Shown: positions 21,686 through 32,704, numbered from the stretch's first letter. The stretch is 64,000 nt of DNA from Breviolum minutum Mf 1.05b.01 (GCA_000507305.1 DF239852.1:110035-174034), one strand, 5' to 3'. Notes: a model not told the origin generated them from the letters alone. Numbers and translations are program-made.

Positions 21686-22295
21686 TCACGCTCTCCAAAA
21701 ACTCGAATCTCCTTCAACAAGCCTTTTGCGTTCTAGACAACAGAAAACAAATTCAGTGAAAGGGCCTTCAATAGTTTGCTCACAGGTCTTCACAGATGCA
21801 AGCCCTCCAAGCCAAGATTTGAATGCCGCAAGTGATGGTGCAGCATTCCCATTGCCTTCCTTGAGCTTGTCCACCGAAACGCCGCATGCAAGCTGTCGCA
21901 CGAAGTCATGAAAACCTCCACTTTGGCTTGGATCCAGAAATTTGCAACACAGTGGATGAGAAGCGTAGCCAGTGGCCTCCGGCAGGGCAAGCTCAACATA
22001 GCTTAAGGACACCACAATTCTGATTAGTATGGAAAGAGTATTTGGCAGTTTGCAAAACCATTCAAGCTTGACTTGACCGTTATTTGTTTCAACAGATCCG
22101 CACCTGAATGGCAACGTCTCCTTGCTCTGTGCGCAAATTCCACATAGATCTACACCTTACAGCTGCTGCTCGGGCTTCTTCATAGTCTGGGTGGGCCAGC
22201 GCACACAAGGCCCATGGGAGGACCGTCCAGTTGCTGAACTTGACATAGAGCCCCAGCTCCAGGCGCCCTTTGCCAACATCAAAGTCAGTCTGCAA
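21686..22295 (-). CDS. Locus 1 exons with PWALC, KFLDPS and E-motif
   Basis: Two overlapping minus segments lie here. The upstream one carries VLPWALCALAHPDYEEARAA (PWALC at 22203-22217). The next carries SHPLCCKFLDPSQSGGFHDF (KFLDPS at 21926-21943), then CEQTIEGPFTEFVF (TIEGPF at 21758-21775). In locus 2 the equivalents are PWNLC, RFLDAS and RLESKHH. In RNase H-like transposases a late conserved Glu belongs to the catalytic triad. Assigning this Glu that role is inference. The His three residues after the Glu in locus 2 is Phe here, so this copy may be altered. Confidence 0.6.
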
Positions 22296-22760
22296 AATCT
22301 GTGCCTCCGTGGACGCATGTTGAAATGAGCAATGCTTTCATGACTACTTCCAAGCAAACACAAAGAACCAAACTTACGTCACATGGCAAGGAATCATCAT
22401 GGCCCTGCCCCAATCGCAAGCATCAAATTGCAAGTCATAAAGATTGGCAATGCCAAGCTAAAACCAAAGTTGCCAAATCACAAAAACACACATTGTCAAA
22501 ATGTTGGCCGGTAATTCTGAGCGCCACACACACACATACAAACATGGACAGAACAGGAGCATCAAAATCAAAAGAAATCTGGGGCTCTGACAATTTCAGC
22601 AGGCACTTGCTGGCAAATCTGAATCATAGTGCTCATAGCTCGTGATACTCCAGAAGCAACTTCCTGGTGGAATGAACCTGAAGCCAGCTCGGCACTGCGA
22701 CATCCAGCAGCAGGGCACCTGTGGCATTGCAGTTGTTAAAAAGAGTATCTTTCATGCAAG

Positions 22761-23435
22761 TCAGCGCTCAATGCTCAAAAATACCACCCGCCTTGTTGTT
22801 CCAATGTCAGCAAACACCCTTTGTGTTCTTTGACGGTGCTCGCCACTTTCATGGCAGGGGCAGCCAGCCACCCAGTCACTGACAGTCTGCAAGACTTCGC
22901 TCAAGCTGACAAGCATTTTGGTGTAGGCCCAAAAAAAATCCGACTGGATCGCAAGCGTGAAGCCAGCGACTTGTTTGGTTTTGAAGCCTGGATCTCTTTT
23001 AGGGACAGTTGACTCTCCCTGCAATCGCATCTCAAACACTGATGCCTTAACCGTCACATCATCTTCAGTGGGCTCAGCGGCGCACCCACCACCACAATCT
23101 TTGAACATGAACTTGTCTTCATTCCAATGTTCCTTCAAAGAGTCTCCCACAACCAACAGTTCTCGCAAAAAAGTGACTATTGATCCCCATCGCCATTGAA
23201 TCACCTTGCCACCTCTCCAGTGATTGAACGCAGCTTGCAAGCCTGTCCCCTTCAAGCAGGTTGCTGCAAACCGATGGCGAAGGTGGGCATGGGCCAAAAG
23301 TGGTTCCAGCAGCTTAAGGTCCTCATAGAACTGCTGAAAATGAGGCATGTCCTGCATGACCTCTTGAGACAAGTTGTGCGTGATGTGTTTCACCTCAGGT
23401 GGCCAACACAACCAAATGCCAAGCGCAAGCTTCAA
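22761..23435 (-). CDS. Locus 1 core exon: WRW and CPCH modules
   Basis: This is the longest coding segment of locus 1. PPEVKHITHNLSQEVMQDMP and PLLAHAHLRHRFAATCLKG lead into VIQWRWGSIVTFLRELL (WRW at 23187-23195) and SLKEHWNEDKFMF, then an acidic loop with GGGC. After a possible in-frame intron come YTKMLVSLSEVLQTVSDWVA and GCPCHESGEH (22851-22877). CPCH resembles half of a zinc site. The same HRW to CPCH order is at 58.4-58.15 kb. I recall the family from dinoflagellate genomes but know no characterised member. Confidence 0.7.
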   Translation of the reverse strand: MKLALGIWLCWPPEVKHITHNLSQEVMQDMPHFQQFYEDLKLLEPLLAHAHLRHRFAATCLKGTGLQAAFNHWRGGKVIQWRWGSIVTFLRELLVVGDSLKEHWNEDKFMFKDCGGGCAAEPTEDDVTVKASVFEMRLQGESTVPKRDPGFKTKQVAGFTLAIQSDFFWAYTKMLVSLSEVLQTVSDWVAGCPCHESGEHRQRTQRVFADIGTTRRVVFLSIER

Positions 23436-23552
23436 GCAGGACTAGTGACTAGTTAGTTTGCCCGAACCTAATCTACGCAATGTAATCGAATGATTCAAAC
23501 TCAAACGGTCCTTCTCTACTGGTCACTGGGTATGAGGCTTTGACCCCTGGTA

Positions 23553-23936
23553 TCAGCAGTGCAAAAGGGAATATCTTCTCAATCTTCTCAGCTCCCTCCT
23601 CGTTTTCCTCCATAGGTGGTGGCGGTGGAGATGCCCCGGCAGCTCCTCATTTGTACAAAAAAACGATCTGGGATTTGGCTTTACAAAACCCCTGTGGCGA
23701 CCTGTTAAAAACCCATGCCCTGGAAAAGAGGCCTCAGCGTTTGCAAGAACAAGGGTAATGGGATGCAATCTAGGTAGGCAGGTCATGAGTTCCAATGTCA
23801 AAAACAACGGAACTCCTTTAGACATCTGGAGAGAACTCATGTGAAATATGGTGAAGGCCAAGAGAATATCAATGAATGATAATGCAATTCCGATGCAGCG
23901 GAAAGTCTGTTTTAGTGGCAAGAACAAATATCCCAA
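23553..23936 (-). CDS. Weak exon-like segment in locus 1
   Basis: LTCLPRLHPITLVLANAEAS and GFVKPNPRSFFCTNEELPG hint at coding sequence, ending in an Arg-rich stretch (WRKTRRELRRLRR). It lies between better-supported exons. It could equally be intronic. Confidence 0.25.
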   Translation of the reverse strand: MGYLFLPLKQTFRCIGIALSFIDILLAFTIFHMSSLQMSKGVPLFLTLELMTCLPRLHPITLVLANAEASFPGHGFLTGRHRGFVKPNPRSFFCTNEELPGHLHRHHLWRKTRRELRRLRRYSLLHC

Positions 23937-23999
23937 CAGCTGTGATTTAGCACCTGCTTAGCACTGCGTAGTTGAACACACTGGCCCATGCACAGGTGA

Positions 24000-24531
24000 C
24001 TATACTTGCAGAAAGGCAGAAAGAACATTAAAAACTACACCGCATACTCCCTTTTCATCATCTAACGCTCTGGTTTCGCCTGCAAGCGCAACCTTCAGAT
24101 TTCCCAAAACAGGCATTTGCCTTGCCACATGTTTTGCAGCTGCCATCAACGAGGTCATGTACTTCTGAAAGCACAAAGCAGGTAGTTCACCCACGCCGCA
24201 CCTGGGTTTGCACTTATGCAGTATACATCCAAAACATGTCCTTGCATGAAAAGGCCCATGGTTTACCTGTCTACCGTTCCTTGGTTTAAACATAAGTGAC
24301 ATCCCATGGTCCCATTGGCCCACTGGTTCCATTTTCATTCTTCTGAAATTCTGAAATTATTCTTCCAGTTGACTTCGCATTCGCATCACTCGAACCAATC
24401 ATCAAACCAAGGCACTCCACACCATAGTCTGTGCATACAGCCAAAACGCTGCAGCGAAGAGCATTAAAATCCTTCTCCTGACTGTCAAAATGAACAGAAA
24501 GAAACGCAAGGTAAAAGGGATAAGAAAGCAT
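24000..24531 (-). CDS. Locus 1 exons, unidentified
   Basis: The first segment contains LSVHFDSQEKDFNALRCSVL and AVCTDYGVECLGLMIGSSDA, with varied, protein-like composition. The second has YMTSLMAAAKHVARQMPVLG and VALAGETRALDDEKGVCGVV. Together they probably form two exons upstream of the WRW module. No known fold is recognised. Confidence 0.5.
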
Positions 24532-26308
24532 ACTGAACAGGGAAAATCAAGTTCAATCTTCAATCAACACCAGCAAAAGTGTCTGAAATATATATCTGAA
24601 CTGAGCAGCTTGTAACAGCAGGCATCCCATCATCCCAAACTCATAAGTATATAGGAGTATCTTCTGTGCAGCAACCCAGCCTCTGGGCCGCAAAACAGCC
24701 GCAGTTGGTGTATGACAGCTGTGGCTTTGTGTAGAAGGGAAGAACGTCCTCGTGTATGACTGAATTGACTGTCAACATGGCATGACTTGGCATTTTCGCG
24801 ACTGTACATTGTACATAGCCACATGCCACATGCGCAATTTGAACAGCCACAAACGCACGCCTGATCCCACAACTGTTGGCGTCAGCACCATGTTCTGCAT
24901 TAGATGTGCAGGGTCGTCTGGAAGCATGTTGCAGTTGTGCATGAACTTCATGAAGTCAAAGGATGACCTCAGTTCAGTAAGCCTTCAATGCTCAAAGCAA
25001 GAATTGTGTCAAACGTACTAATTGTCCAGTGGGCACTAAACGACAATAGCTTAAGCCAGTTGAGTTGAGCACCCAAGTTTATCAATGGAAATGATTGATG
25101 CTGTTCTATGTTTACACATTTAAGCATCCACAGGGTTTGCTTAGCTGCGAACGATGCACTCAGGCCAAACAACTCAGATAACAGCCAATCCTGCGACTGC
25201 TAGGCTCTGCCACCAAGAGAGAAAGAAATAAAGGCAAAGTGCTGTCAATAGTACATTCAAAGGGTCACATGTGGCAGTGGATTATACATGCATGTAGTGT
25301 CCATTTGTCAATGACGACACGACGACATGTCTTCAAAATATCCAAAATTCAAAAAATTGTGCGACAAAGAAGCGCCGCCTTTCCGCCCACAGGTGATGAG
25401 TCCATGAGAAGGCTGAAGAACACCTGACTGTTGTCGCAAAACTTTTCAATGTTTCAAGCTTTTCTGCTCATCCAAAATCCATATATTTTCAAACAACTTA
25501 GTATACATCCTTCTTCTCACTATCACTATACGCGACTGGATCTCTAAAGTCCAAAAAGAGTTGATGAGAGCTAAGCAAAGCGAAGCGAATGGGCCAGCCG
25601 TGCCTGCGGGGAACCTTCAAGTGCTTTGTGGATACATTGCTGGCGCAACCATTCTTGCCCTCAATGCAATGCAGTTGTACGAAAAAATGCCATACAATGC
25701 TACAAGAACACTTTGAATGGAGGGACAATAGAGTCGGCTTCCGAAGTCTGTCAGCTAGTGCCTTGAAAATGCCTAAAATAAGTCTGACGCAACGCAATCA
25801 CTCTGCATCTGCCATTGCATATGTATGGTGCAGGGAGCAAACCAAGTCCCTGACTCCACATGCAGTGCAGGACATCTATTCGAAGTCGTGCTCGGGAGAC
25901 AGAAGAAGCCTTTGATAGAAAGAAAACAACAAACATTCATGACATGACCATTCCGTGCCATTTGCACAAAATTATCAAGGTCACATAGATTGCGGTCCAC
26001 ATTGATTTTTAAATGTGTTTTACATTCTTCTTCTTCTTCTGCCAAAAACTGCATGCCTGGAGCTGTGCACAAACATCTTTGCGTTTGCCTTTGCGAGATT
26101 CTGAGGCGAAGGCAGACATTGTGAGCTTTCTCTGCAAAGAGATTTTGTCCAGGATAGCTTTTGCTGTCTCTTCTCCAAGCACCTAAAGTCTTAGTTGCTC
26201 AAAATTATTTGGTTTATGACCTAGGATCACCAAAAGTAAAGCAAAGCACATGACACATTAACGGCATCACCTCACGATGTCACAAAATGGATTGAAAACT
26301 GGCATACT
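24532..26308. other. Locus 1 intron-rich stretch with weak exons
   Basis: Possible minus-strand exon fragments are at 26072-25930 (EEEEECKTHLKINVDRNLC) and 25140-25050 (AKQTLWMLKCVNIEQHQSF). The rest looks intronic. I do not assign boundaries. Confidence 0.3.
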
Positions 26309-26692
26309 TTACTTTTGCATCACAGCCACAAGAACAAAGGATCTCCTGACCACCTCTGGAAGCTTGCCAGCATTCCGCACCAAAATTGCCAACGCAAGCG
26401 TGTGCAACTGCGTTGTCAAACTCTCTGGTTGCTGCCCACGTTTTCGTTTTGCAATGCACTGCGCCTTTGGCTCACCCACATGGTCCAAAAACACCAGCTG
26501 TGGCTGTGGCTGTTGTTCAACAACTGAAGCCGGTGGCCTTTCTGGAAACCGGTACCCTGTTGGTCGACCCCGACGGCGTTTCTTTTCTTGCTCAACTTCG
26601 CCAGCTTCAATTTCCATACACCTTACCTTCTCACCTCTCTTTCCTTCAGCTTTCCTCTTCTCACTTTTCTTTTCTTTCACTTCCCATGGCAA
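26309..26692 (-). CDS. Locus 1 exon with AT-hook-like motif
   Basis: A basic N-terminus (VKEKKSEKRKAEGKRGEK) is followed by EKKRRRGRPTGYRFPERPP, whose RRGRP core matches the AT-hook that binds the minor groove of AT-rich DNA. A Gln/Pro linker and a helical end (TLALAILVRNAGKLPEVVRR) follow. Placed near the 5' end of locus 1, it would give the encoded protein a DNA-binding tail. The motif is seen directly; its function here is inference. Confidence 0.6.
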   Translation of the reverse strand: MPWEVKEKKSEKRKAEGKRGEKVRCMEIEAGEVEQEKKRRRGRPTGYRFPERPPASVVEQQPQPQLVFLDHVGEPKAQCIAKRKRGQQPESLTTQLHTLALAILVRNAGKLPEVVRRSFVLVAVMQK

Positions 26693-27251
26693 CTTTCAAG
26701 GCGAGTTATTTGGTTTAGATGACAAAATATGGCCATGCACAAACCCACCTGGACGCTTGAGTTGTGTCTCGTTTTGGCGAATTTCCAATCTCAATCTGTT
26801 TTTTTTGTAATCTAGGAATCACTGTGAAATGTGAAATCGTTGTAACGCTGACTACTCTCTCAGTTTACATAATGGATGACTTGGACTTGGATGACAAAAC
26901 ACCAAGCCATCTTGAAACAACCAAAACTCAAGTGGACGCACGTGTTGTCTCAATCTCAAACAGTTTTGTTCTTTGCAACCTGGTCATCCCTGTAAAATCT
27001 GATCCTTTGGATTTTGGTGTGTTCAATCTGTTTTTCCCCCCTTGATTCCGCAACATTCAAATAATTAACTTTTATTTGCGAAATTTGGCAGGTCACCTTC
27101 CACGGGTTCAAACATCTTGCGGGCGTGGTATATCATTCTGGACAGCGGTCGGAGCATCTGCACGGGCTTCCTTCTTCATCACTGTGTGCAAGTCTCGCCT
27201 TGCAAACCATTCCTGTCCCAGGTGACATTTGACGTTGGAACATTTTTTTGA

Positions 27252-27659
27252 TTAGAAAAATAAGGTGTCTTCGAACTGCAAACAAACACACAAAGCACCA
27301 GAAAATAGGCCAGTCCTACCTGCACCAAAGTCGTCCACACCGAACAAGCACTCTGAAGCAATGATGCCACGAAAGTCTCTGCCTTTTTTCCAAGGCGCCG
27401 CTTTCTCCCGCCACACTTTCACAAGCGCGCCACGAGCCTGCAAACGTTCCGCTTGCGTCATGGCCGCCACCTGCTGGACTAACGTCTTGGTCGACTCCTG
27501 CAATGAACTGGCTGCCTGCGCCAGGGACTGAGCCTCTGATGGCGTAGATGCTGCCGCCTGGGACTGAGCCACTGACGCAGGTTCAACAGCAGCGATGTCG
27601 CCATGGTGATCAAACTTGGCGAGCCAAGTCCTGACACAAGAGACATAATCGCAACCCAT
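27252..27659 (-). CDS. Locus 1 N-terminal exon, Ala/Gln-rich helix
   Basis: The segment starts MGCDYVSCVRTWLAKFDHHG, followed by an Ala/Ser/Gln-rich helix (SQAAASTPSEAQSLAQAASS) and a coherent end (VKVWREKAAPWKKGRDFRGI, FGVDDFGAG). It may be the true start of locus 1 if the next exon upstream belongs to another gene. Confidence 0.5.
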   Translation of the reverse strand: MGCDYVSCVRTWLAKFDHHGDIAAVEPASVAQSQAAASTPSEAQSLAQAASSLQESTKTLVQQVAAMTQAERLQARGALVKVWREKAAPWKKGRDFRGIIASECLFGVDDFGAGRTGLFSGALCVCLQFEDTLFF

Positions 27660-27690
27660 CTATATACAACAGCCTTCTACAACTTGCATT

Positions 27691-27720
27691 TTTCTACAAC
27701 TTTCTACAACTTTCTACAAC
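27691..27720. repeat. 10-bp tandem repeat, three units
   Basis: TTTCTACAAC is repeated perfectly three times, with a degenerate unit upstream at about 27675. It lies between two minus-strand exons and is probably intronic. Confidence 0.85.
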
Positions 27721-28070
27721 TTTTTCAAAACGACGCATTTTTCCCAACTGTTGCCAGCGCTAGATGTCCTTGCTGGACAGGTAGCAGGAGTCGGTTGCTC
27801 GCCTTCAACTTCACCTTCTGCAGGAAACATGTAGACTTGGTCTTTCGGAGAGGTCAGCATGAGTCTCAAGAAGGCATCCACATGCAATTCCGCTTCCAAC
27901 AAGCCCTGACAGCGCTCTTCTGCCGTCTGCTTCTCACGGCCTTCATCAACCAACTTCAGGGTGATGGTATGAATCTTCTCTTCGGCTCCAAGTTTGAGCT
28001 TTTTATCGCCATCTTCCTTTCTGCCTCGCACACTCAATCTGCACCCGAACGCGGAGTCAAACTTGCGCAA
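27714..28070 (-). CDS. First minus-strand exon of block 1, unidentified
   Basis: This 118-codon segment starts MRKFDSAFGCRLSVRGRKED and continues with EKIHTITLKLVDEGREKQTA and EELHVDAFLRLM-like helical sequence before a Pro/Glu-rich end. It is the most upstream coding segment of the minus block and faces the first plus-strand exon at 28194 head to head. No family is recognised. It may start locus 1. Confidence 0.5.
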   Translation of the reverse strand: MRKFDSAFGCRLSVRGRKEDGDKKLKLGAEEKIHTITLKLVDEGREKQTAEERCQGLLEAELHVDAFLRLMLTSPKDQVYMFPAEGEVEGEQPTPATCPARTSSAGNSWEKCVVLKKL

Positions 28071-28193
28071 GATTCAATAAATTGAACAAGGTCTTGTTGT
28101 GGCTTGCAAGACATGATTTTGCTTGGAATGAACAAATTGATTTACTTTCCATGATGCCAAGTAAGGCGATGGTCTCAACATCGCTGCATCAAC

Positions 28194-28417
28194 CATGAAG
28201 GAATTGCGGCAAGATGCTTCAACGCCTCTTTCAACTCTGGCACAGGCCAGTTCCTGCCTTGGGAAAAGTACCTGCTCAACAACTTTGACTTGACCTCACT
28301 GACCGTGATGCAGATGGAGAAAGATTATGAGAGTTTAGGGCACAAAAGTCGAAAGCCATACTCCAGCAAAGATGTTGACGCTTGTTTTGCATCATTTGGG
28401 GTGATGTTTTTGTATGT
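28194..28417 (+). CDS. First plus-strand exon of block 2, unidentified
   Basis: An open run of about 74 codons reads GIAARCFNASFNSGTGQFLP, then NNFDLTSLTVMQMEKDYESL and SKDVDACFASFGVMFLY, ending at a GTAAGA donor. It has no ATG at a convincing position. The composition is clearly protein-like and it sits about 120 bases from the opposing minus-strand start. No family was identified. Confidence 0.5.
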
Positions 28418-28507
28418 AAGATTGGAAAGAGTTAGCCTCCTTTTTTAAGGCAGCGGCTTCACGGCCGCTCAGCCCAGGAGAGGCTTCTCAGAATTTGCGG
28501 TGCATAT

Positions 28508-28804
28508 ATGGCTGCTGTTGCAACTTTGAAGGCGCAAGTTCCTGACACCTTCTTGCAGCAACACCTGCCTTCTTTGCAGAAAGAGTCACTTGGTTTTGAA
28601 TTAAATGAATCTTTCAAGGTACAACCGCGGAAGCCATGCTCAAACATTGTGCACAGGTTCCAGCAGAAATATTGCGCTAGCGACTTGGAACAACTTCTTT
28701 CTTCCACGGTCCCACCGGTGAATTTGGACAAACTCTCTTCATTCCGATCGATTCTCTTCAAATATCAACGCTCTGTCCTTGGCTCAGTTGATGTTTCTTG
28801 TTAA
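28508..28804 (+). CDS. Exon-like segment, unidentified
   Basis: MAAVATLKAQVPDTFLQQHL, then LQKESLGFELNESFKVQPRK and VNLDKLSSFRSILFKYQRSV, read as a plausible exon following the one at 28194. Function unknown. Confidence 0.45.
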   Translation: MAAVATLKAQVPDTFLQQHLPSLQKESLGFELNESFKVQPRKPCSNIVHRFQQKYCASDLEQLLSSTVPPVNLDKLSSFRSILFKYQRSVLGSVDVSC

Positions 28805-28937
28805 AGGCTTGATATTGCCATTCCACCTTTGATCCTGATTCATGTGACTTCGTGATCAGGTGAATGAGGAGAAAGAGCACACCATGGAAAAGTAACTCAG
28901 CGTCATATACTGTTTTCACGGTGCTTCCCTGTGTTGG

Positions 28938-29340
28938 TTGTTGAACGTTCGCGTGAAGCCTTGGCCATTAAAACACTTGGACTCATCACTTTCATGGCCA
29001 AGGCTGCACGCAGAGATGCAGGCATTGACCTTTAAGGAGACCAGTGAAAAGATTGGATCTGATCTTGAAGCCATGTCAGCATGGAAGCAGGAACAATTTC
29101 AATTCCATTCTCGCCAGGGCTTGATGGATGTCAGGTACATGCAGAATCGATTCGAGCAAGGTAAAAAAGCTGTTGCAGACTACATGGTGAAGAAGCACTT
29201 CTATGCCAGTAAGTCAGAAATTCTGTCTTCCCATGCTGAACTTCTTCGTTTCCAGAACATCTCGGCGGGTGGAACCCAACCGAGACTTTGCTGCATCATT
29301 CAAGGCACGCAAGGATCTTTGTAGTTATGTCAAATACTTG
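28938..29340 (+). CDS. Helical exon, unidentified
   Basis: The best part runs from about 29000 to 29270: AEMQALTFKETSEKIGSDLE, FHSRQGLMDVRYMQNRFEQG, KKAVADYMVKKHFYAS and LSSHAELLRFQNIS. It is strongly helical and hydrophilic. A different frame continues with FAASFKARKDLCSYVKYLHI to a stop at about 29362, so a splice or frameshift lies near 29270. I recall no characterised homologue. Confidence 0.5.
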
Positions 29341-29362
29341 CACATTGAATTGCTGGGTTTTT

Positions 29363-31974
29363 GATGCTTGTGGATCCTTAGGATGACCCTGTTGATCCTG
29401 GATGTGACCTCATGGCCTCAGCGTGCCTTCCTGGACGCTCCAACAGTGCACCAAGGACATCGGCCCTACCAAGCACAAAGAACTTTGCCATTTGCATCCA
29501 ACGATGCCTAACATCAATGTGCCACTTGCAAACCCTAAGCAACATGCACTTTGATTGACACCTTAATTTACAGGTTCTGGCATAGGCAAAGACTTGCTGA
29601 TGTTTTTGCCTCTAAGGCATGTGCGGCAGCTCAAACATAAGAATACTATATATATGTTTTGCGATCTCAGCATTCACATAAAAGAAAGTGTTGGTGCACA
29701 GTTTTGCCTTTTCATCCAGTGTGGTGGAAAAATCTGTCTAACCCATCCTCAGAATTCTTATACAGCTTTCATATCACAACAATTTTGGGGACTGTGGGGT
29801 CTCTACAAATCGATTTTGCAGGAAAGAAATGGTTTTCCCTAATCCTTCAAACCAAAAAACAACATACACATGGCCAATAAGTTTCGTGGTGGGTTGGTGG
29901 AACAAAAGGACGCTGAGCGCCTGCAAAGATCAGGTATCAAGCTGGGATCGCCGCATGTTTCACTGGTGTTTCATTCAAAAACAGGGTAACGAAAATGGTA
30001 TCTGGACATCTGGATCGTGAAAAAAAAACACCAACCAATTCCAACAGTCCAACCAGATGATTTTTTTGGAACCACTCCATTGGTTTTCCTTCAACTTACT
30101 TAGACTGCCCGTGGGTTTCATGGGATTCTTTTGGATCCAGCAGGACAAAGCTCAAACCTCAGGTTGTTTTTTTTAACCAGTTGACGTCATGGTTTCTTTG
30201 AACCGCCAGTTGAAGTCATGGTTTCTTTGAAGGCCTTTGTTGCCGTGTTGTTTGAATGAATTTTAAAGCAAACATTGAGAAGCAGTTTGAGACTGGTGCT
30301 TAGTTTGAACTGTCAAATATTTGAGATTGATTTCTATGAATATGAATATAAATCTATGAATATGAATATGAATATCAAGTATGTCAACCGATTCCCGCAA
30401 AGGCCGGTGACCGCCCACTTCAAGGGAAGCACGGTGTGGGAGGTGCCATTCTGATGGGAGGCTTTTGGCAGATTCCCCAATAAAGGTACGCTGGCGGTGA
30501 TCATGCTTTCCCATTCCAAGCGTGGCAAATTGAGAAACTTCAACAAATAAAAAAGTGCAGTCATGAGAAGAATGATGGACTCAATATTGAAGGCCTCCAA
30601 AAAATATCAGTCTCCAAAAATCTGTCTTAAGTGTAGGCTCATCAGTTTTTTTGGTACATGTTTCAGCCATAAAACCACTTAGCCGGTTCCTACAATGGTT
30701 TCATTTCCGGCTCGCGCCCCAACCACTGTGTGTTCCAGCGACCACGGTGCTGTCCAATGGTAGTGGTAGCTTTGCCAGCGGGAGCAGAACTACTAGTTTT
30801 TTTTGGGTGGATGGCGCTCCCCTCAAATCTTCCCATGATTTTTCAAAGTTTTGGATTTACCAGCCACCCAAATATATTTTGAATAGATTTTGCAGGGATT
30901 CAAAATGATGTCACCAAAATGTTTGTTAGGTAAACGAATCGTACACAAAACATCCGGCACAACTCAGGACCAGGAAAGTCGTTCAGTTGTTGCGAAAACG
31001 ATGTTGAACTTCGGTTCAATTCAGGTCAAACGCAAAGGAAAAATTGATAACTGGATATGTGATATTGTTTTTGTTTCACTTCAAAAGTCATTTTTACAAA
31101 GGATTTCAGGATGTCATATCGTTTTTTGTCTTTTCTGATGGGTTTTGATTTCCGATGATAAGATGCCAGAACCCGTGAAGCCCATCCAACTCCCATGGCA
31201 AAAGCTCCTTATCCAAGGCACAGCTCGCGAGCTCTATCGTCAGCAGTTTGCCTGCCGCGCTGGTGGAGTTGTTTGAGTCTGACAGTTGTAAGGGTGGGTC
31301 GTTGTTGGTTATGAGCAATCCTGTTGCCCGACCATCGGCAGACGAAGTTGCCGTGAATCACTCATGGTTGCGACCTATGATCATGGCATCTCCTGCGAAA
31401 GTGGGAGTGAAAGCTTAGGGGTGTTATTTCAAAACTAGTTTCAACGGGCAATTTTGAAAGCTTAGGCACGATATCCCCAAATCAAGATTAGAGATGTTAT
31501 CCTCAAGGATGGTGACTTGTTATATTTGTTATGGGTGTCAGCGCTTGGTTACGGGGCATGGCGCAAATAGAGAACATTGACCCTGTAGGTTCCCTCAGCG
31601 TTCTTCCTGGGGCACGTGTTTATGTATTTGGACAGGAAGCATTTCCATGGGGAACTTCTCAAACCAGATATCAAGAAAAAGGAAGATAAACAACTTCTCG
31701 CAGGCCGTGAAGGTGTGAAGGGCAAACGGTTGATAGGAGCTTTGCGGTATTTGTGGCGCAGAAACACCAACAGCCTAGATCCACCTCTCAAAGATTTTGA
31801 AGGATTTACTACAGCGATCCCCAGCAAGACCCTTCCGTGTTGCTCAACGGTCTCCTTCTGAAACTTTGATCCATCTTGCAAGGTGTTAGTTTACGCAGGT
31901 TATGTTATGTAAAATGTAAATCTCTTTTAAAGTCTCTTGCAATACCCAGACTTTATATACCTACTTAAGTCTAC
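29363..31974. other. Sparse region, no supported gene
   Basis: Fragments with weak coding character occur (for example ARVYVFGQEAFPWGTSQTRY on the plus strand near 31.62 kb), but no continuous gene can be built. A 23-24-bp direct duplication containing GTCATGGTTTCTTTGAA is at about 30179-30233, and a TATGAA repeat at about 30336-30375. It is probably introns of the plus block and intergenic DNA. Confidence 0.4.
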
Positions 31975-32704
31975 ATGATGCTTGTACCGACTCAGGATGG
32001 TGGTGATGATGATGGTGAAGGCTCAGCACTGCCGCCGCCACCGCCGCGTGGTGCAGTAGCTCTAGGCGATGGGCCTGCCAGTGAGGATGCAGTTGATGTC
32101 AGTGAGGATGCTGGTTCGAATGGCGGGCGTAGTGATCATGATGGCAGCGAACAACAATGTGTTGGTTGGTGGGTCGCCCTTGCGAGCTTTGGGTGATGCT
32201 GATGGAAGCCCATCTCGTGGAAGCCCCACAAATGGTAGTGAAGTTTTGGGTGGTAGTCAGGATGGCGTTGATGGCGACTCTGAGTCTGATGTCCTCAATG
32301 CCCCAACTCTTCGGCTTGGGGGTTCAGATTCGGAAGCATCATGTGAAATTGCCCCTACAACCCCTTTGTCAAACAAGGGTTCCAGTGATGATGACGTGGA
32401 TTTGGAAAGCATTAAGTCCCCACCCAACTACGATGATTCTGCGGAAGATCAACGAGATTCCCAAGTCAGTCATGGATGGATGGGGAAGGCCCACCACTAC
32501 ATAGCATGGCAGAACCGGGAGAAGGAAGCCCAAAAACATCGCCATGAATGGTTGAAAGATTTAGAGTTTGACCTTCAACACTTGAATGATTTGGAAGAGG
32601 AAATGTTGGAAATGTCGCATGACTACCTTGTCCATGAAAAAAATGCAACAAAATCCATGGCCCTTCCTGCTATTCAACTTTGGCTTCCAGTGAGCACTTC
32701 TTGA
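31975..32704 (+). CDS. Acidic, Ser/Asp-rich protein segment
   Basis: Two overlapping plus frames are open. The longer (32069-32704) goes from a Gly/Ser/Asp-rich disordered part (GDADGSPSRGSPTNGSEVLG) to a structured end: MGKAHHYIAWQNREKEAQKH, LKDLEFDLQHLNDLEEEMLE and MSHDYLVHEKN. The end is a likely coiled coil. The shorter frame (31975-32196) may supply the true 5' end, with the frame change near 32130 due to a splice or error. No domain is recognised. Confidence 0.45.

Larger units (their letters stand above)
13473..28070 (-). mobile_element. Locus 1: large multi-exon mobile-element-type gene
   Basis: Minus-strand coding segments follow each other for almost 15 kb, separated by probable introns. 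In minus-strand order: charged N-terminal exons, an AT-hook-like segment, a WRW module (23.19 kb), DWVAGCPCH (22.86 kb), PWALC (22.21 kb), KFLDPS (21.93 kb), TIEGPF (21.77 kb), GWK (16.34 kb), AYYKAL (16.13 kb) and a Cys-containing tail (13.5-13.9 kb). The same order recurs at 55.9-58.9 kb in locus 2, so this is one member of a family. I recall relatives as multicopy hypothetical proteins in dinoflagellate genomes; their repeated, shuffled nature suggests a transposon-encoded protein. No terminal repeats were identified, so the limits are coding limits only. The call is inference. Confidence 0.5.

Noticed and set aside
26309..26810. Plus-strand open frames over the AT-hook exon
   Set aside because: Their Phe/Ser/Leu-rich composition is the complement of the Lys/Glu-rich minus-strand exon.
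32069..32135. tRNA-like B box (GGTTCGAAT)
   Set aside because: No matching A box or cloverleaf could be drawn, and it lies inside an acidic coding segment.
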